Origin: Comamonas sp. GB3 AK4-5
GTDB taxonomy: Bacteria > Pseudomonadota > Gammaproteobacteria > Burkholderiales > Burkholderiaceae_C
Direction: 5' to 3'
DNA: 64,000 bases
Assembly: GCF_041320665.1 (NCBI RefSeq)
Contig: NZ_CP166730.1
Span: forward strand, 124,001-188,000
This document shows, piece by piece, positions 8,972-17,786 of the stretch; position 1 is the stretch's first letter; each line of letters opens with the position of its first letter. The position numbers were made by a program, and so were the translations under genes. The notes under the pieces are model-generated. The model saw nothing but the letters and a program-made list of their open reading frames with translations, searched no databases and was not told where the DNA came from.

Positions 8972-9784
8972 ATGGCCAAAATCGTCGTTGTGACCTCCGG
9001 CAAAGGTGGTGTCGGCAAGACCACTACCAGTGCAAGCTTTGCATCCGGCCTCGCCCTGCGTGGCCACAAGACGGCAGTGATCGACTTCGACGTCGGCCTG
9101 CGCAATCTGGACCTGATCATGGGCTGCGAGCGCCGCGTGGTGTATGACTTGATCAATGTGATCCAGGGCGAAGCCAATCTGAACCAGGCACTGATCAAAG
9201 ACAAGCAGTGCGACAACCTGTTCGTGCTGGCCGCTTCGCAGACGCGCGACAAGGAAGCGCTGACGCAGGAAGGCGTGAAGAAGGTCCTGGATGACCTGAG
9301 CGCCATGGACTTCGAGTTCATCATCTGTGATTCGCCCGCCGGCATCGAAAGCGGTGCGCTGATGGCCATGCACTACGCCGACGAGGCCCTGGTGGTGACC
9401 AACCCCGAAGTCTCTTCCGTGCGCGACTCGGACCGCATCCTGGGCATGCTCAGCTCCAAGACCGACCGCGCCACCCGGGGCGAGAGCATCAAGGAGCATC
9501 TGCTGATCACCCGCTACAACCCCAACCGCGTGGAAGACGGGCAGATGTTGTCGCTGGAAGACATACAGGACATTTTGCGCATCGAGCTGATCGGCGTGAT
9601 TCCCGAATCCGAAACCGTGCTGCAAGCTTCCAACCAGGGCCTGCCTGCCATCCACATTCAGGGCAGCGATGTGTCTGAAGCCTATGGCGATGTGGTGGCT
9701 CGCTTCCTGGGCGAGGACAAGCCCATGCGCTTCACCGATGCGCAAAAGCCCGGTTTCTTCAAACGTATTTTTGGTGGGAGGTAA
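8972..9784 (+). CDS. minD: Septum site-determining ATPase MinD
   Basis: 270 residues, the usual length. It is a ParA/MinD ATPase with the deviant Walker A motif GKGGVGKTT at residues 10-18, switch I DFDVGLRNLDL and switch II CDSPAGIE. The C-terminal amphipathic membrane-targeting helix is visible as KPGFFKRIFGG. It recruits MinC to the membrane and oscillates with MinE. The ribosome-binding site (ctaaggaaa) is well placed. Confidence 0.98.
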   Translation: MAKIVVVTSGKGGVGKTTTSASFASGLALRGHKTAVIDFDVGLRNLDLIMGCERRVVYDLINVIQGEANLNQALIKDKQCDNLFVLAASQTRDKEALTQEGVKKVLDDLSAMDFEFIICDSPAGIESGALMAMHYADEALVVTNPEVSSVRDSDRILGMLSSKTDRATRGESIKEHLLITRYNPNRVEDGQMLSLEDIQDILRIELIGVIPESETVLQASNQGLPAIHIQGSDVSEAYGDVVARFLGEDKPMRFTDAQKPGFFKRIFGGR

Positions 9785-9790
9785 GCGGGC

Positions 9791-10054
9791 ATGTCGCTGA
9801 TTTCGATGCTGTTGGGCGAGAAGAAAAAATCTGCCTCGGTTGCCAAGGAGCGGCTGCAGATCATCCTGGCCCGCGAGCGCGTGGGTGGCAGCGCCAACCA
9901 GCCGGACTATCTGCCGGCGCTGCAAAAGGAGTTGATGGCCGTGATCTCCAAGTACGTGGACATCAACCCGAATGACATCAAGGTCCAGCTGGAACGCCAG
10001 GACAACCTGGAAGTGCTGGAAGTGAAGATCGAGCTGCCCGACGCCCAGCGCTGA
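9791..10054 (+). CDS. minE: Cell division topological specificity factor MinE
   Basis: 87 residues. The N terminus ([20 protein letters not shown]) is the membrane/MinD-contact region, LQIILARER the anti-MinCD helix, and the C-terminal beta domain ([20 protein letters not shown]) the topological specificity part. It stimulates MinD ATPase activity and confines MinCD to the poles. It starts six bases after the minD stop codon and ends the operon. Confidence 0.97.
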   Translation: MSLISMLLGEKKKSASVAKERLQIILARERVGGSANQPDYLPALQKELMAVISKYVDINPNDIKVQLERQDNLEVLEVKIELPDAQR

Positions 10055-10075
10055 GCGCGGCAGGGTCCAGACCAC

Positions 10076-10110
10076 AAAAAAGCCTGACTCCGCAAGGAGT
10101 CAGGCTTTTG
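10076..10110 (+). terminator. Rho-independent terminator after minCDE (bidirectional)
   Basis: An 11-bp perfect stem (agcctgactcc / ggagtcaggct) with a gcaa tetraloop has A5 on one side and T4 on the other. It lies 27 bp after the minE stop and 25 bp beyond the stop of the converging flavin-reductase gene, so it can serve both strands. Confidence 0.93.
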
Positions 10111-10134
10111 TTATTGGGAGGTGCCGTGCGCGTC

Positions 10135-10677
10135 TCAATCTAGATAAGGCGCGGGCGGCACGCCATGCTGGGCGTACATATGGCCGCCATGGTAGAGCAG
10201 GGGGCGTGCGCCCTGCAGGTGCTGGCAGTGCTGCACCTGGCCCACAAAAATGGTGTGGTCGCCCTCGTCATAGCGGCTGCGGTGGGTGCATTCAAACACG
10301 GCGGCGGCGCCGGCAATCAGCGGCACGCCCTGGGCGCTGGGCTGCCAGTCCAGGTGGGCGAACTTGTCCGCCCCGCGTGTGGCAAAGCGCTGGGCCAGCG
10401 CCTGCTGCTCGGCCGCCAGCACATGGATGGCGTAATGCGTGCATTGCTGGAACATGGGCAGCGAGGCCGCACGGTGGCCCAGGCTCCACAGCACCAGCGG
10501 CGGATCCAGCGAGACGGAGTTGAAGGAGCTGACCGTGAGCCCCACGGGGCGGCCTTGGGCATCGGCCGTGGTGACAATGGTCACGCCCGTGGCGAATTGG
10601 CCCAGGGCATGGCGGAAATCACGGGAGGTAAAGGCGGCAGAAGCAAGCAAGGGGCTGGTCGGTGGTGGCACAAACAA
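10135..10677 (-). CDS. Flavin reductase family protein (FMN-binding split barrel)
   Basis: 180 residues of the short-chain flavin reductase (DIM6/HpaC-like) family. Recognisable segments are FRHALGQFATGVTIVTTADA, GLTVSSFNSVSLDPPLVLWS (flavin-binding loop) and the end DHTIFVGQVQHCQH...PLLYHGGHMY. Such proteins supply reduced flavin to two-component monooxygenases or are oxygenases themselves. No monooxygenase partner is adjacent, so the substrate is unknown. It converges on minE. Confidence 0.88.
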   Translation of the reverse strand: MFVPPPTSPLLASAAFTSRDFRHALGQFATGVTIVTTADAQGRPVGLTVSSFNSVSLDPPLVLWSLGHRAASLPMFQQCTHYAIHVLAAEQQALAQRFATRGADKFAHLDWQPSAQGVPLIAGAAAVFECTHRSRYDEGDHTIFVGQVQHCQHLQGARPLLYHGGHMYAQHGVPPAPYLD

Positions 10678-10857
10678 AAAATTTGATGCCGATCAAACGA
10701 ACAGCAACGCCCACCATTATCGGTGTACTGGGCCGTACTGCCCAATGTGGGCCGCATGGCCCCGCTGTGGGTGCGGTTCCGCAGGGCCTGAACCCGCATC
10801 GCCTCCCCTATCAGGAGCAGCGCGCAAGGGCCTGCTCCGGCCTGCCTTGCAGGCGAC

Positions 10858-11421
10858 TCAGGCGGTGCTTTGCAAGAACCCCGCCGCAGCCCGTACCGCC
10901 TCGGCATCGGCCTGCACGGCGTCCGGCGCACCGCCCTTGCCCCACAGTGCACCGCCCCAGGGCATGGCCATGAATTCGGCGCACAGCAAGGCGGCATCGA
11001 TGGAGGGCTGGGCCTTGCGGCGCTCGCCGCCGGTGCTGACCAGGTACAGGGGCTTGCCCGCCATGCGGGCCTTGAAGTCCAGCCCTGGCACGCGCAGCCA
11101 GCCGCTCCAGTGGTCCAGATAGGCCTTGATGGCCGTGGGCAGGCTGAACCAGTACACCGGGCAGACCAGCACCAGATGGGTCGCGTCCAGCGTGGCCTGC
11201 AGCAGCTCGGCCATGCGGCCCTCGGGAGGCGGATAAGTGCCGGGAGCGTTATGGCGCACATCCACAAAGGCGGGGATGGGTTCCTGGGCCAGCTGAATCC
11301 AGGTTTGCTGCACCGCGTCCGGCAGATGGCGGGCAGCCTCGCGGGCCAGCCATTCGGTGTTGCCCACGACATGGGGTTGGCGGGCCGAGGCGGTCAGAAA
11401 AAGATAGTGGTCTTGGCGCAT
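10858..11421 (-). CDS. Flavodoxin-fold NAD(P)H-dependent oxidoreductase
   Basis: 187 residues with a flavodoxin-like fold. An N-terminal FMN phosphate loop resembles LFLTASARQPHVVGNTE, then LVLVCPVYWFSLPTAIKAYL (the PVYW...P motif typical of NADPH-dependent FMN reductases and quinone reductases) and LYLVSTGGERR. It acts in the cytosol; the acceptor is not predictable. The start at 11421 was preferred because MRQDHYLFLTAS begins directly with the first beta strand. The minus-strand sequence after its stop resembles a degenerate copy of the 3'-end repeat found elsewhere in the window. Confidence 0.82.
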   Translation of the reverse strand: MRQDHYLFLTASARQPHVVGNTEWLAREAARHLPDAVQQTWIQLAQEPIPAFVDVRHNAPGTYPPPEGRMAELLQATLDATHLVLVCPVYWFSLPTAIKAYLDHWSGWLRVPGLDFKARMAGKPLYLVSTGGERRKAQPSIDAALLCAEFMAMPWGGALWGKGGAPDAVQADAEAVRAAAGFLQSTA

Positions 11422-11545
11422 GCCGCGATGGTAGCGTGGCAAAAACAGGAGCAGGTTCTGCTTTTGCTATGCCAGTCTGCGTAACAAATCACGGTGAAAG
11501 TGTGAGGGTTTGCCCAGCAGCTGCTACGCAAACCGGAGCAAAAGT

Positions 11546-12886
11546 TCAGGCTTCCAGCGGGCGCTGCTGCCAGGCGGCGGCGTTGCTGTCCTGGCCCAGG
11601 AAGTGGAACTGCATGTCCGGACGCTCGCCGCAGACCAGGGCCGCCATGGCCTTGCCGGAGCCGGCGCCATGGGTCCAGCCCAGCGTGCCATGGCCGGCAT
11701 TCACCCACAGCTTGCCCACGCCGGTATGGCCTATGAAGGGGATGTTGGTGGGCGTGGCCGGGCGCAGGCCGCACCAGTACTGCGGGTTGCCGCCTTGCGC
11801 GGGGCTGCGGGTGTCGCAGACGCCGGGCAATATGGTCTCGATGCGCTCGCTCAGCATGCGGCAGCGGGCCTGGGCGATGGGGCTGTCCAGCGACAGATCA
11901 AAGCCGCCCAGCTCGATGGTGCCGGCCACGCGCAGCTCGTCGCCAAAGCGGCTCATGGCGATCTTGCGGGCGTCGTCTATGCAGGACACAAAGGGCGCGG
12001 CATTGGGCTTGAGGATGCGGAAGGTGGCGCTATAGCCCTTGCCGGGGTAGATGGGCAGGTCCACGCCCACGGTGCGCAGCAGCGGCGCGCTGTAGGAGCC
12101 ACAGGCCACGACATAGGCGTCGGCCGTCAGCGTTTGCTCGGGGCCGGGGCCGTCATCTCGCAGCGGGCGTACTGTCACGCCATGGATCTCGTCGCTGCCG
12201 TGGTCAAAGCGCACGATGTCGTGGCCGTAGAGAAACTGTGCGCCGCGGGCTGCGCACAGCGCGGCCAGTTGCTGGGTGAAGGCACGGGCATCGCCGCTTT
12301 CATCGGTGGGGGTGAAGGTGCCGCCAAAGATGTGGTCGCGGTAGGGCGTGAAGGCTGGCTCTATGCGCAGCAGCTCATCGCGGCTGACCAGCTGGCGCTG
12401 CACGCCGTGCTGGCGCATGATGTCCACAGCCTCGCCGGCCTCTTCGAAGGCCTGGGCGCTGGAGTAGAAATGCGCAATGCCGCGCTCCAGGCGGTGGTAT
12501 TGAATACCGGTGTCGGCCACCATGTGTTTGAGCGCGCTGTGGCTGTAGGCGCCCAGGGCCACGATTTGCTGCACATTGCGCGCAAATGCCTTGTCGTTGC
12601 ACTGGCCCAGAAACTGCAGGGCCCAACGCCATTGCTGCCAGTCCAACTGGGGACGGAACAACAAAGGAGCCTGGGAGTCAAACATCCACTTCAGCGCTTT
12701 GAGCGGTGCCTCGCGATTGGCCCAGGGCTCGCAGTAGCTGACGGAAATCTGCCCCGCATTGGCAAAACTGGTTTCCAGTGCGGCATCGCTCTGGCGATCA
12801 ATGACGACGACGTCATGGCCACGCAAAAGCAGGTGCCATGCCGTGCTGATGCCGATGATGCCGGCGCCGAGAACAATGGTTTTCAT
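11546..12886 (-). CDS. dadA: D-amino acid dehydrogenase
   Basis: 446 residues, a membrane-associated flavoprotein that oxidises D-amino acids (classically D-alanine) to 2-oxo acids and passes electrons to the respiratory chain. The first residues are the FAD dinucleotide-binding motif (MKTIVLGAGIIGISTAWHLL), with ETSFANAGQISVSYCEPWAN as in DadA. The C terminus has the second FAD contact (WVNAGHGTLGWTHGAGSGK). No alanine racemase gene (dadX) is next to it. It is divergent from an ArgP-like LysR gene 108 bp away, which may control it. Confidence 0.92.
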   Translation of the reverse strand: MKTIVLGAGIIGISTAWHLLLRGHDVVVIDRQSDAALETSFANAGQISVSYCEPWANREAPLKALKWMFDSQAPLLFRPQLDWQQWRWALQFLGQCNDKAFARNVQQIVALGAYSHSALKHMVADTGIQYHRLERGIAHFYSSAQAFEEAGEAVDIMRQHGVQRQLVSRDELLRIEPAFTPYRDHIFGGTFTPTDESGDARAFTQQLAALCAARGAQFLYGHDIVRFDHGSDEIHGVTVRPLRDDGPGPEQTLTADAYVVACGSYSAPLLRTVGVDLPIYPGKGYSATFRILKPNAAPFVSCIDDARKIAMSRFGDELRVAGTIELGGFDLSLDSPIAQARCRMLSERIETILPGVCDTRSPAQGGNPQYWCGLRPATPTNIPFIGHTGVGKLWVNAGHGTLGWTHGAGSGKAMAALVCGERPDMQFHFLGQDSNAAAWQQRPLEA

Positions 12887-12994
12887 AGCCGCGTAGTGTG
12901 GTTTGCCCGCTGGCGGTCACCAAGCCGGATTACATTCCATGCGGTTGCATCAGAACAGCTAATACAAAGCATATACACAGGGGGAGGAGACCCT

Positions 12995-13912
12995 ATGCAG
13001 CATTGGGATCCGGTGGCCTTGGAGTGCCTGGCCGCCATTGTTGAGTCCGGTGGTTTCGAGAAGGCCGCGCAACGCCTGCATGTCACGCAGTCTGCCGTGT
13101 CGCAGCGGCTGCGGGCGCTGGAAGAGCAGGTGGGCTCGGTGCTGGTGGTGCGCAGCCGCCCGCTGCGGCCCACACGTGCCGGTCAGTTGCTGCTCAAGCA
13201 TGCGCAGCAACTGCGTTTGCTGCGGGCCGATCTGGCGCGCGACATGCAGGAGCTGGCCCCCCATGTTGCAGGCAGCAGCGCAGAGGCCAGCATGGCCGTG
13301 GCCGTGAATGCCGACAGCATTGCCACCTGGGCACTGGACGCCTTCACCTCGCTGGTGCAGGCCGGCCTGCCGCTGGAGGTGATTACCGATGACCAGGACT
13401 TCACCCAGGAATGGTTGCGCTCGGGCGCGGTGCTGGGCTGCGTGACCACGCTGGGCCAGGCGCTGCAGGGCTGCCAGGTGCTGCCCCTGGGGGCCATGCG
13501 CTATGTGGCGGTGGCCGCTCCAGACTATGCAGCCCAGCATTTGCCGCAGGGCCTGCAGGCCCACAATTTTCACCAGGTGCCGTTTCTGTGTTTCAACCGC
13601 AAGGACGATATGCAGGCCGAATTTGTGGCCCGGCTATTGGGGCTGTCACGGGTGGTGTTGCAGAGTCTGTATCTGCCCAATTCGGAAGCCCAGGTGCGGG
13701 CCGTGGAGGCTGGCTGGGGCGTGGGTGTGCTGCCCGAGCTGCTGGTGCGCGAACGGTTGACACACGGACGACTGGTGGATGTGGCCCCAGGTACCATGCT
13801 TTCCATCGATTTGTACTGGCATTGTTGGAACTTGGACTCCGCTTTGTTGCGCCAACTTACACAGGCTCTGCAAATGCACGCTAAAAGTATGCTGGAAGAC
13901 AATCGTTCATAA
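12995..13912 (+). CDS. LysR-family regulator, ArgP/IciA-like
   Basis: 305 residues. The N-terminal LysR helix-turn-helix (ALECLAAIVESGGFEKAAQR, HVTQSAVSQRLRALEEQVG) has the ArgP-type spacing. The effector domain includes NADSIATWALDAFTSLVQAG and EAQVRAVEAGWGVGVLPELL, both strongly ArgP-like. ArgP proteins sense lysine/arginine and often activate an exporter (lysE/argO), but here the divergent neighbour is dadA. ATG 12995 follows a strong Shine-Dalgarno (gggggagga). The target is an inference from gene order. Confidence 0.83.
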   Translation: MQHWDPVALECLAAIVESGGFEKAAQRLHVTQSAVSQRLRALEEQVGSVLVVRSRPLRPTRAGQLLLKHAQQLRLLRADLARDMQELAPHVAGSSAEASMAVAVNADSIATWALDAFTSLVQAGLPLEVITDDQDFTQEWLRSGAVLGCVTTLGQALQGCQVLPLGAMRYVAVAAPDYAAQHLPQGLQAHNFHQVPFLCFNRKDDMQAEFVARLLGLSRVVLQSLYLPNSEAQVRAVEAGWGVGVLPELLVRERLTHGRLVDVAPGTMLSIDLYWHCWNLDSALLRQLTQALQMHAKSMLEDNRS

Positions 13913-13980
13913 ACTCAGGTGGGTGTCTGATAGTTTTTTTCTGGGTGCAGTGTTACTTTGTGTGTACGCGATAAAAATTA

Positions 13981-14690
13981 ATGACCGTGACGAACAGACC
14001 GCCCTTCAACCATGTCTCCTTTCGCGACATGATGCACCGGGCCCGCAAGGAAGCCATCCTGGAAGAATGCACGCGCTTGCTCAGTGACCGTGGCTATGAC
14101 GCCATGACGCTGGACCAGGTGGCGGAAGCCGCAGGCATGGCCAAAGCAGTGCTCTACAAGCATTTCAAGGGCAAGGAAGACCTGTGCTGTGAAGTGATGG
14201 TGCGCGGCCTGGAGCGGGCGCAGGAGTTTCTGGACGGCCTGTCACCGCGTCTGGAGCCCAGCCAATGCCTGCAGGCCTTTGTGCGCTGGGTGTTGCAGGC
14301 CCAGCTCAACTCCGATGCGCCGCTGCTGCCGGAGCGCAAATCCGAAATACGCCATGCACTCAAGGCCTCGGAAACCTACCAGGCCGCCCTGGCGCGCCTG
14401 TGCGGACGGCTGGAGGCCTGGATTGTCCAGGCCCAGGAGCAGGGGCATATCCATATCGATTGGCCGCTGCTGGTGGCGCGGCAGATGCTGCTGTCGCGGG
14501 CGGTGGACCCCATGGTCGATGCCTTGCTGCAGACCCAGTCCTGCACGCATGAAGAGGTGGTGGACTGGTGCGCACGCGCCTGCATGGCCATGCTGCGGGC
14601 ATCGCCCCTGGTCTGCCCCTGGCTGCAAGGCGGGGCCATGGATGAAAACCATGGCCGCCGTGCCGTGCCGTGCCGTGCGGCGTGGCTAAG
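13981..14690 (+). CDS. TetR-family transcriptional regulator, with no in-frame stop before its terminator
   Basis: The N-terminal TetR helix-turn-helix is clear at about residues 22-70 (AILEECTRLLSDRGYDAMTL, then AGMAKAVLYKHFKGKEDL), followed by a helical ligand domain ending near residue 215 (MLRASPLVCPW). The frame has no stop at the expected place. It passes the tandem repeat TGCCG (14661-14680) and the terminator at 14698-14726, then runs antisense through uspA to 15228 (415 residues in all). Both other frames stop at 14689 or 14696, so a change of one repeat unit would give a protein of about 236 residues. The end given here is that inferred boundary, not an observed stop. Confidence 0.72.
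14661..14680 (+). repeat. Pentanucleotide tandem repeat (TGCCG)3 plus TGCGG near the TetR 3' end
   Basis: Three perfect TGCCG units (14661-14675) are followed by one variant, TGCGG. Five is not a multiple of three, so gain or loss of one unit shifts the reading frame. Either shift brings a stop codon into frame just before the terminator. Confidence 0.8.
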
Positions 14691-14697
14691 GCATAAA

Positions 14698-14726
14698 AAA
14701 ACCTGCCAGGGATATGGCAGGTTTTT
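14698..14726. terminator. Bidirectional Rho-independent terminator between TetR and uspA
   Basis: The inverted repeat aaaacctgcca / tggcaggtttt surrounds a 6-nt loop and has A- and T-runs on both sides. It lies between the expected 3' ends of the convergent TetR and uspA genes and so marks where the TetR coding region should have ended. Confidence 0.88.
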
Positions 14727-14772
14727 GGCGGTGCAGGCCTTGGCACCGGGGTGCAGGGCCTGTGGCAGCTGC

Positions 14773-15195
14773 TTAGCGGATCAGCAGCACCGGCACGCTG
14801 CAATTGGCCAGCACCTGGGTGCTGACCGAACCCATGACCAGTTTACCCAAAGCGCCCAGGCCGTGCGTGCCCATGACAACCAGGTCGTAATTGCCTTCCA
14901 CGGCTTCCTTGGCGATCAGCTCGCCAGCAGGGCCGACCTTGGTGATGCGCTGGGGATTGAGCTTGTGGCGCTCCAGGAACTCACACACCGGATCCAGCAC
15001 CTTGGCGGCTTCTTCGGCGTAGTAGGCATCCACGGTGTCTTTGCCAAGCGCGGCGCGGGCGCGCGGAGGCAGGGCGGACTGCACCGAGATGGCGCTGTAC
15101 GACTGGGCGCTGGCAATCAATTCTTCGTGTGTGGCCAGGTAGGCCAGCATCTTTTTGGTGTAGGGGCTACCGTCGACGGCGAGCAGGATTTTCAT
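14773..15195 (-). CDS. Universal stress protein, UspA family
   Basis: 140 residues, a single Usp domain. It begins KILLAVDGSPYTKKML. The C-terminal ATP-binding signature GTHGLGALGKLVMGSVS (G-2x-G-9x-G-S type) is followed by the last strand, SVPVLLIR. These are cytoplasmic nucleotide-binding stress proteins of unclear mechanism. The gene has its own Shine-Dalgarno (ggagaccctccc on the minus strand) and converges on the TetR gene. Confidence 0.93.
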   Translation of the reverse strand: MKILLAVDGSPYTKKMLAYLATHEELIASAQSYSAISVQSALPPRARAALGKDTVDAYYAEEAAKVLDPVCEFLERHKLNPQRITKVGPAGELIAKEAVEGNYDLVVMGTHGLGALGKLVMGSVSTQVLANCSVPVLLIR

Positions 15196-15319
15196 GGGAG
15201 GGTCTCCAGGTTAACGCTCTCAGATTAGGCGGCCCGCTGTGGTTTTGTCTTGACGCAAGTCATGTTTTTGCGCGGGCAGCCGTCTTAGAGCGAGTTGATG
15301 ATCTTCGGGTCTCGCGACC

Positions 15320-16174
15320 CTACAGGCTGATGCTGCGGGCCGATTGGAAATGCACTTGCTCGCCCTTGCGGGCATAGCCCAGTGGGTTGGCGTGGACGCG
15401 GCAGCGCCAGGGGCTGCCGTCGGGGTGCTGCCCCTGGGCCAGGTAATCAATCGGTGTATGCACATGGCCATGCAGCCACAGCTGGGCGGCGGGCAGCAAA
15501 TCGTCCAGCTGGTTGCAAAAGCCCGCCGTGCCGGCGGCCAGCCCATAGCGCGGGTCATGGCTGCGCAGGCTGGGGGCGAAGTGGGTCACGGCCACCGTGG
15601 GGCCGTCATGCGGCTGGGCCAGCGCGCTGCGCAGCCAGTCATGGCACAGCAGTGCCTGGGCGCGCATGGGCTCGGCCAGAAAGTCCTGGCCATGGCGTGT
15701 GCCGCCGGTTTTTTGCAGATAGAAATTGGCGGCACGAAAGGACTTGTCGCGCAGCTTAAGCATCCGGCCCAGATCGCCGGCCTGCACCTGCTCGTCCAGC
15801 AGGGCAATGGCATCGAAGTCGGTCCACAGCGTGGTGCCGACAAAGCGCACCCCGTCCAGCACGGTGGTTTCGCGCTCCAGCCAGATCAGCCCCAGGCGCT
15901 CGCACAGGCGCTGCAGCCGCAGATGGGCCTCATCCCAGTCCTGGGCGTCGTACTCGTGGTTGCCGGGCACAAAAATCACCGGGCAGGGCCAGCCCGCGTA
16001 CTGGGGCAGGGGGGAAAACCGTTCCAGGCCGAAGTCGTCGCCCGAAAGCAGGCTGCCGCTTTGGTAGGAGCCAATATCGCCCGCCAGCACCAGCACCTGG
16101 GCGTCGGAGGCCGGTTCGGGCTGGAATTGCGGGTGGACTTCCAAATGCAGGTCGGACAGAAGCTGGATGCGCAT
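15320..16174 (-). CDS. Metallophosphoesterase
   Basis: 284 residues of the calcineurin-like phosphoesterase fold. The metal-binding blocks appear in order: QLLSDLHLE (D-x-H), LAGDIGSY (GD), FVPGNHEYD (GNHE), VTHFAPSLRS (H) and LHGHVHTPIDY (GH-x-H). It is probably cytoplasmic, as no signal peptide is seen. The phosphodiester or phosphomonoester substrate is unknown. Confidence 0.9.
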   Translation of the reverse strand: MRIQLLSDLHLEVHPQFQPEPASDAQVLVLAGDIGSYQSGSLLSGDDFGLERFSPLPQYAGWPCPVIFVPGNHEYDAQDWDEAHLRLQRLCERLGLIWLERETTVLDGVRFVGTTLWTDFDAIALLDEQVQAGDLGRMLKLRDKSFRAANFYLQKTGGTRHGQDFLAEPMRAQALLCHDWLRSALAQPHDGPTVAVTHFAPSLRSHDPRYGLAAGTAGFCNQLDDLLPAAQLWLHGHVHTPIDYLAQGQHPDGSPWRCRVHANPLGYARKGEQVHFQSARSISL

Positions 16175-16219
16175 GGCTGCCTATTGTCGGCCATGGCCGG
16201 TGCACGCGGCGGTATGTGC

Positions 16220-17203
16220 TCAAACTGTGCGCAGCGGGCCTGCCTGCACAGACCCCAGGGCGCGGTGGGCGGCGCGGCCCAGAGCCTGGACCATCCAGGC
16301 ATAGGCCATGTGGTTGGCGCCGCGCTTGTGCCACAGCGCATCCACATGCACGGCCATCACTTCAAGGGGCAGCGGGGCGATATGCAGCTGCTCGGCCATA
16401 TGGGTCAGGGGCACGAAGTGCCGGGGCATGACGGTCACCAGATCGCTTTGCGCCACCACGCGGGCGGCGGTGCCGTACTGGTTCACGGTCAGTGCAATGT
16501 GGCGGGTGCGGCCCAGAGAGGCCAGGGCCTCGTCGATAAAGCCCCAGGCCCGGCCCGAGAAACTCACCAGCGCATGGCGGGCCGCGCAATAGCCCTCCAG
16601 CGTCAGCGGCCCCTTGGCCAGCGGATGGTCATGGCGCATGGCGGCCATGTATTCACCGTCATACAGGCGCCGGCTTTCATAGGCCACCAGGGCGCCGGAC
16701 TGGGCACGGGCCGTCAGATCGGCCAGCACAGCGGGAAAGTTGCCAATGGCCAGGTCGGCATTGTCCTCATCCAGGAGTCCGCGTGGGTCGCGCGTGGTCA
16801 GCGGCAGGGTGCGCACCGTCACGCCCGGGGCCTCGGCCTCCAGAATGGCCACCAGATGGGGGATCAGCGTGGCCGAGGTGGCATCGGCCATGGCCAGCAC
16901 CAGCGTGGTCTTGGCGGTGGCCGGGTCAAAGCGCTCGGGGGCCAGGTTGTCGGCCAGGCTGGCCAAGGCCTCGCGCACCACAGGCCACAGCGCCTGGGCG
17001 CGGGGCGTGGGTTGCACGCCCTGGCCCTGGCGCACCAGCAGATCGTCGCCCACGGCATCACGCAGGCGCCGCATGGCGTTGCTGACGGCGGGTTGGGTGA
17101 TGGCTAACTTTTCTGCAGCGCGTGTCAGGCTGCGCTCGGCCATGACTTCATCGAAGACGCGCAGTAGGTTCAGGTCCAGGGAGCGGAAGTTGAGTGGCGT
17201 CAT
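16220..17203 (-). CDS. LysR-family transcriptional regulator
   Basis: 327 residues. The helix-turn-helix lies at about residues 8-65 (LDLNLLRVFDEVMAERSLTR, then ITQPAVSNAMRRLRDAVGDD), in the NodD/LinR-like group where DLLVR follows. The periplasmic-binding-like effector domain follows. It is divergent from a small membrane-protein gene 127 bp away. A dyad just upstream of its own start (17208-17226) fits LysR autoregulation. The effector is unknown. Confidence 0.9.
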   Translation of the reverse strand: MTPLNFRSLDLNLLRVFDEVMAERSLTRAAEKLAITQPAVSNAMRRLRDAVGDDLLVRQGQGVQPTPRAQALWPVVREALASLADNLAPERFDPATAKTTLVLAMADATSATLIPHLVAILEAEAPGVTVRTLPLTTRDPRGLLDEDNADLAIGNFPAVLADLTARAQSGALVAYESRRLYDGEYMAAMRHDHPLAKGPLTLEGYCAARHALVSFSGRAWGFIDEALASLGRTRHIALTVNQYGTAARVVAQSDLVTVMPRHFVPLTHMAEQLHIAPLPLEVMAVHVDALWHKRGANHMAYAWMVQALGRAAHRALGSVQAGPLRTV

Positions 17204-17207
17204 GACA

Positions 17208-17226
17208 ATTCATCACTAAAATGAAT
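17208..17226. promoter_or_regulatory. Candidate LysR-type operator
   Basis: The interrupted palindrome ATTCAT-cactaaa-ATGAAT lies 5 bp upstream of the LysR gene's start codon, in the AT-rich divergent region shared with the 143-residue membrane-protein gene. LysR-type sites are typically interrupted dyads of this size. Binding is not shown. Confidence 0.45.
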
Positions 17227-17330
17227 AATGTAGATTCAAAATATAAATTTGAGAATGCATGGGGTAAACCCTATAGTTCCTCTGTCGCCTGGCATTTCGC
17301 CACCGGCGCTGTCCACGGGGTATCAACACC

Positions 17331-17762
17331 ATGAGCCATTTCATCTACAACTCTTACTGTGTCGTGCACGCCGGTGCTGTGCGTGTGGCCCAGGTGCCCG
17401 AAGGCGTGCAGGCCCAACTGGCCCAGCAGCAGGCCGCCGAATCGGCTGGCATTGCAGAGGCAAAGGTGTCCGTGACCATGCTGACCATGGCGGCCATCGC
17501 CATGTTGGCAGCGCTGGCCATTGGTGCGGGTGACGATGCCGATCCCCTGGCCAGCATGGCGCTGTGGGTGTCCGCCGGCCTGTCGCTGGTCTGGAGCCTG
17601 AGCCCTGTGCGCCACGTAGTTGAACGCCTGGACTCCGCCCTGGGACGCTGGCAACTGGCCCGCGAACGCGCCGCCGCTGACGAGGCCACCTGGAACGTAG
17701 CCCTGCAGGACGCACGCCTGATGGCCGACCTGGCCCGTGCCATGGACCGCCAGGAACGCTGA
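17331..17762 (+). CDS. Hypothetical protein with two predicted membrane segments
   Basis: 143 residues; no family recognised. A hydrophilic N-terminal 45 residues (QAQLAQQQAAESAGIAEAK) precede two hydrophobic stretches, about residues 47-66 (VTMLTMAAIAMLAALAIGAG) and 75-92 (SMALWVSAGLSLVWSLSP). A charged helical tail follows (ERLDSALGRWQLARERAAAD). The topology suggests a small inner-membrane protein with both ends cytoplasmic. It has its own terminator and is divergent from a LysR regulator, its most likely controller. Codon use looks like its neighbours'. Confidence 0.7.
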   Translation: MSHFIYNSYCVVHAGAVRVAQVPEGVQAQLAQQQAAESAGIAEAKVSVTMLTMAAIAMLAALAIGAGDDADPLASMALWVSAGLSLVWSLSPVRHVVERLDSALGRWQLARERAAADEATWNVALQDARLMADLARAMDRQER

Positions 17763-17786
17763 ACCTAGCGACCACCGCCCACACGC

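Noticed and set aside
11510..12994. Long N-terminal extension of the ArgP-like regulator
   Set aside because: That part is antisense to dadA. The LysR domain begins at ATG 12995 behind a strong ribosome-binding site.
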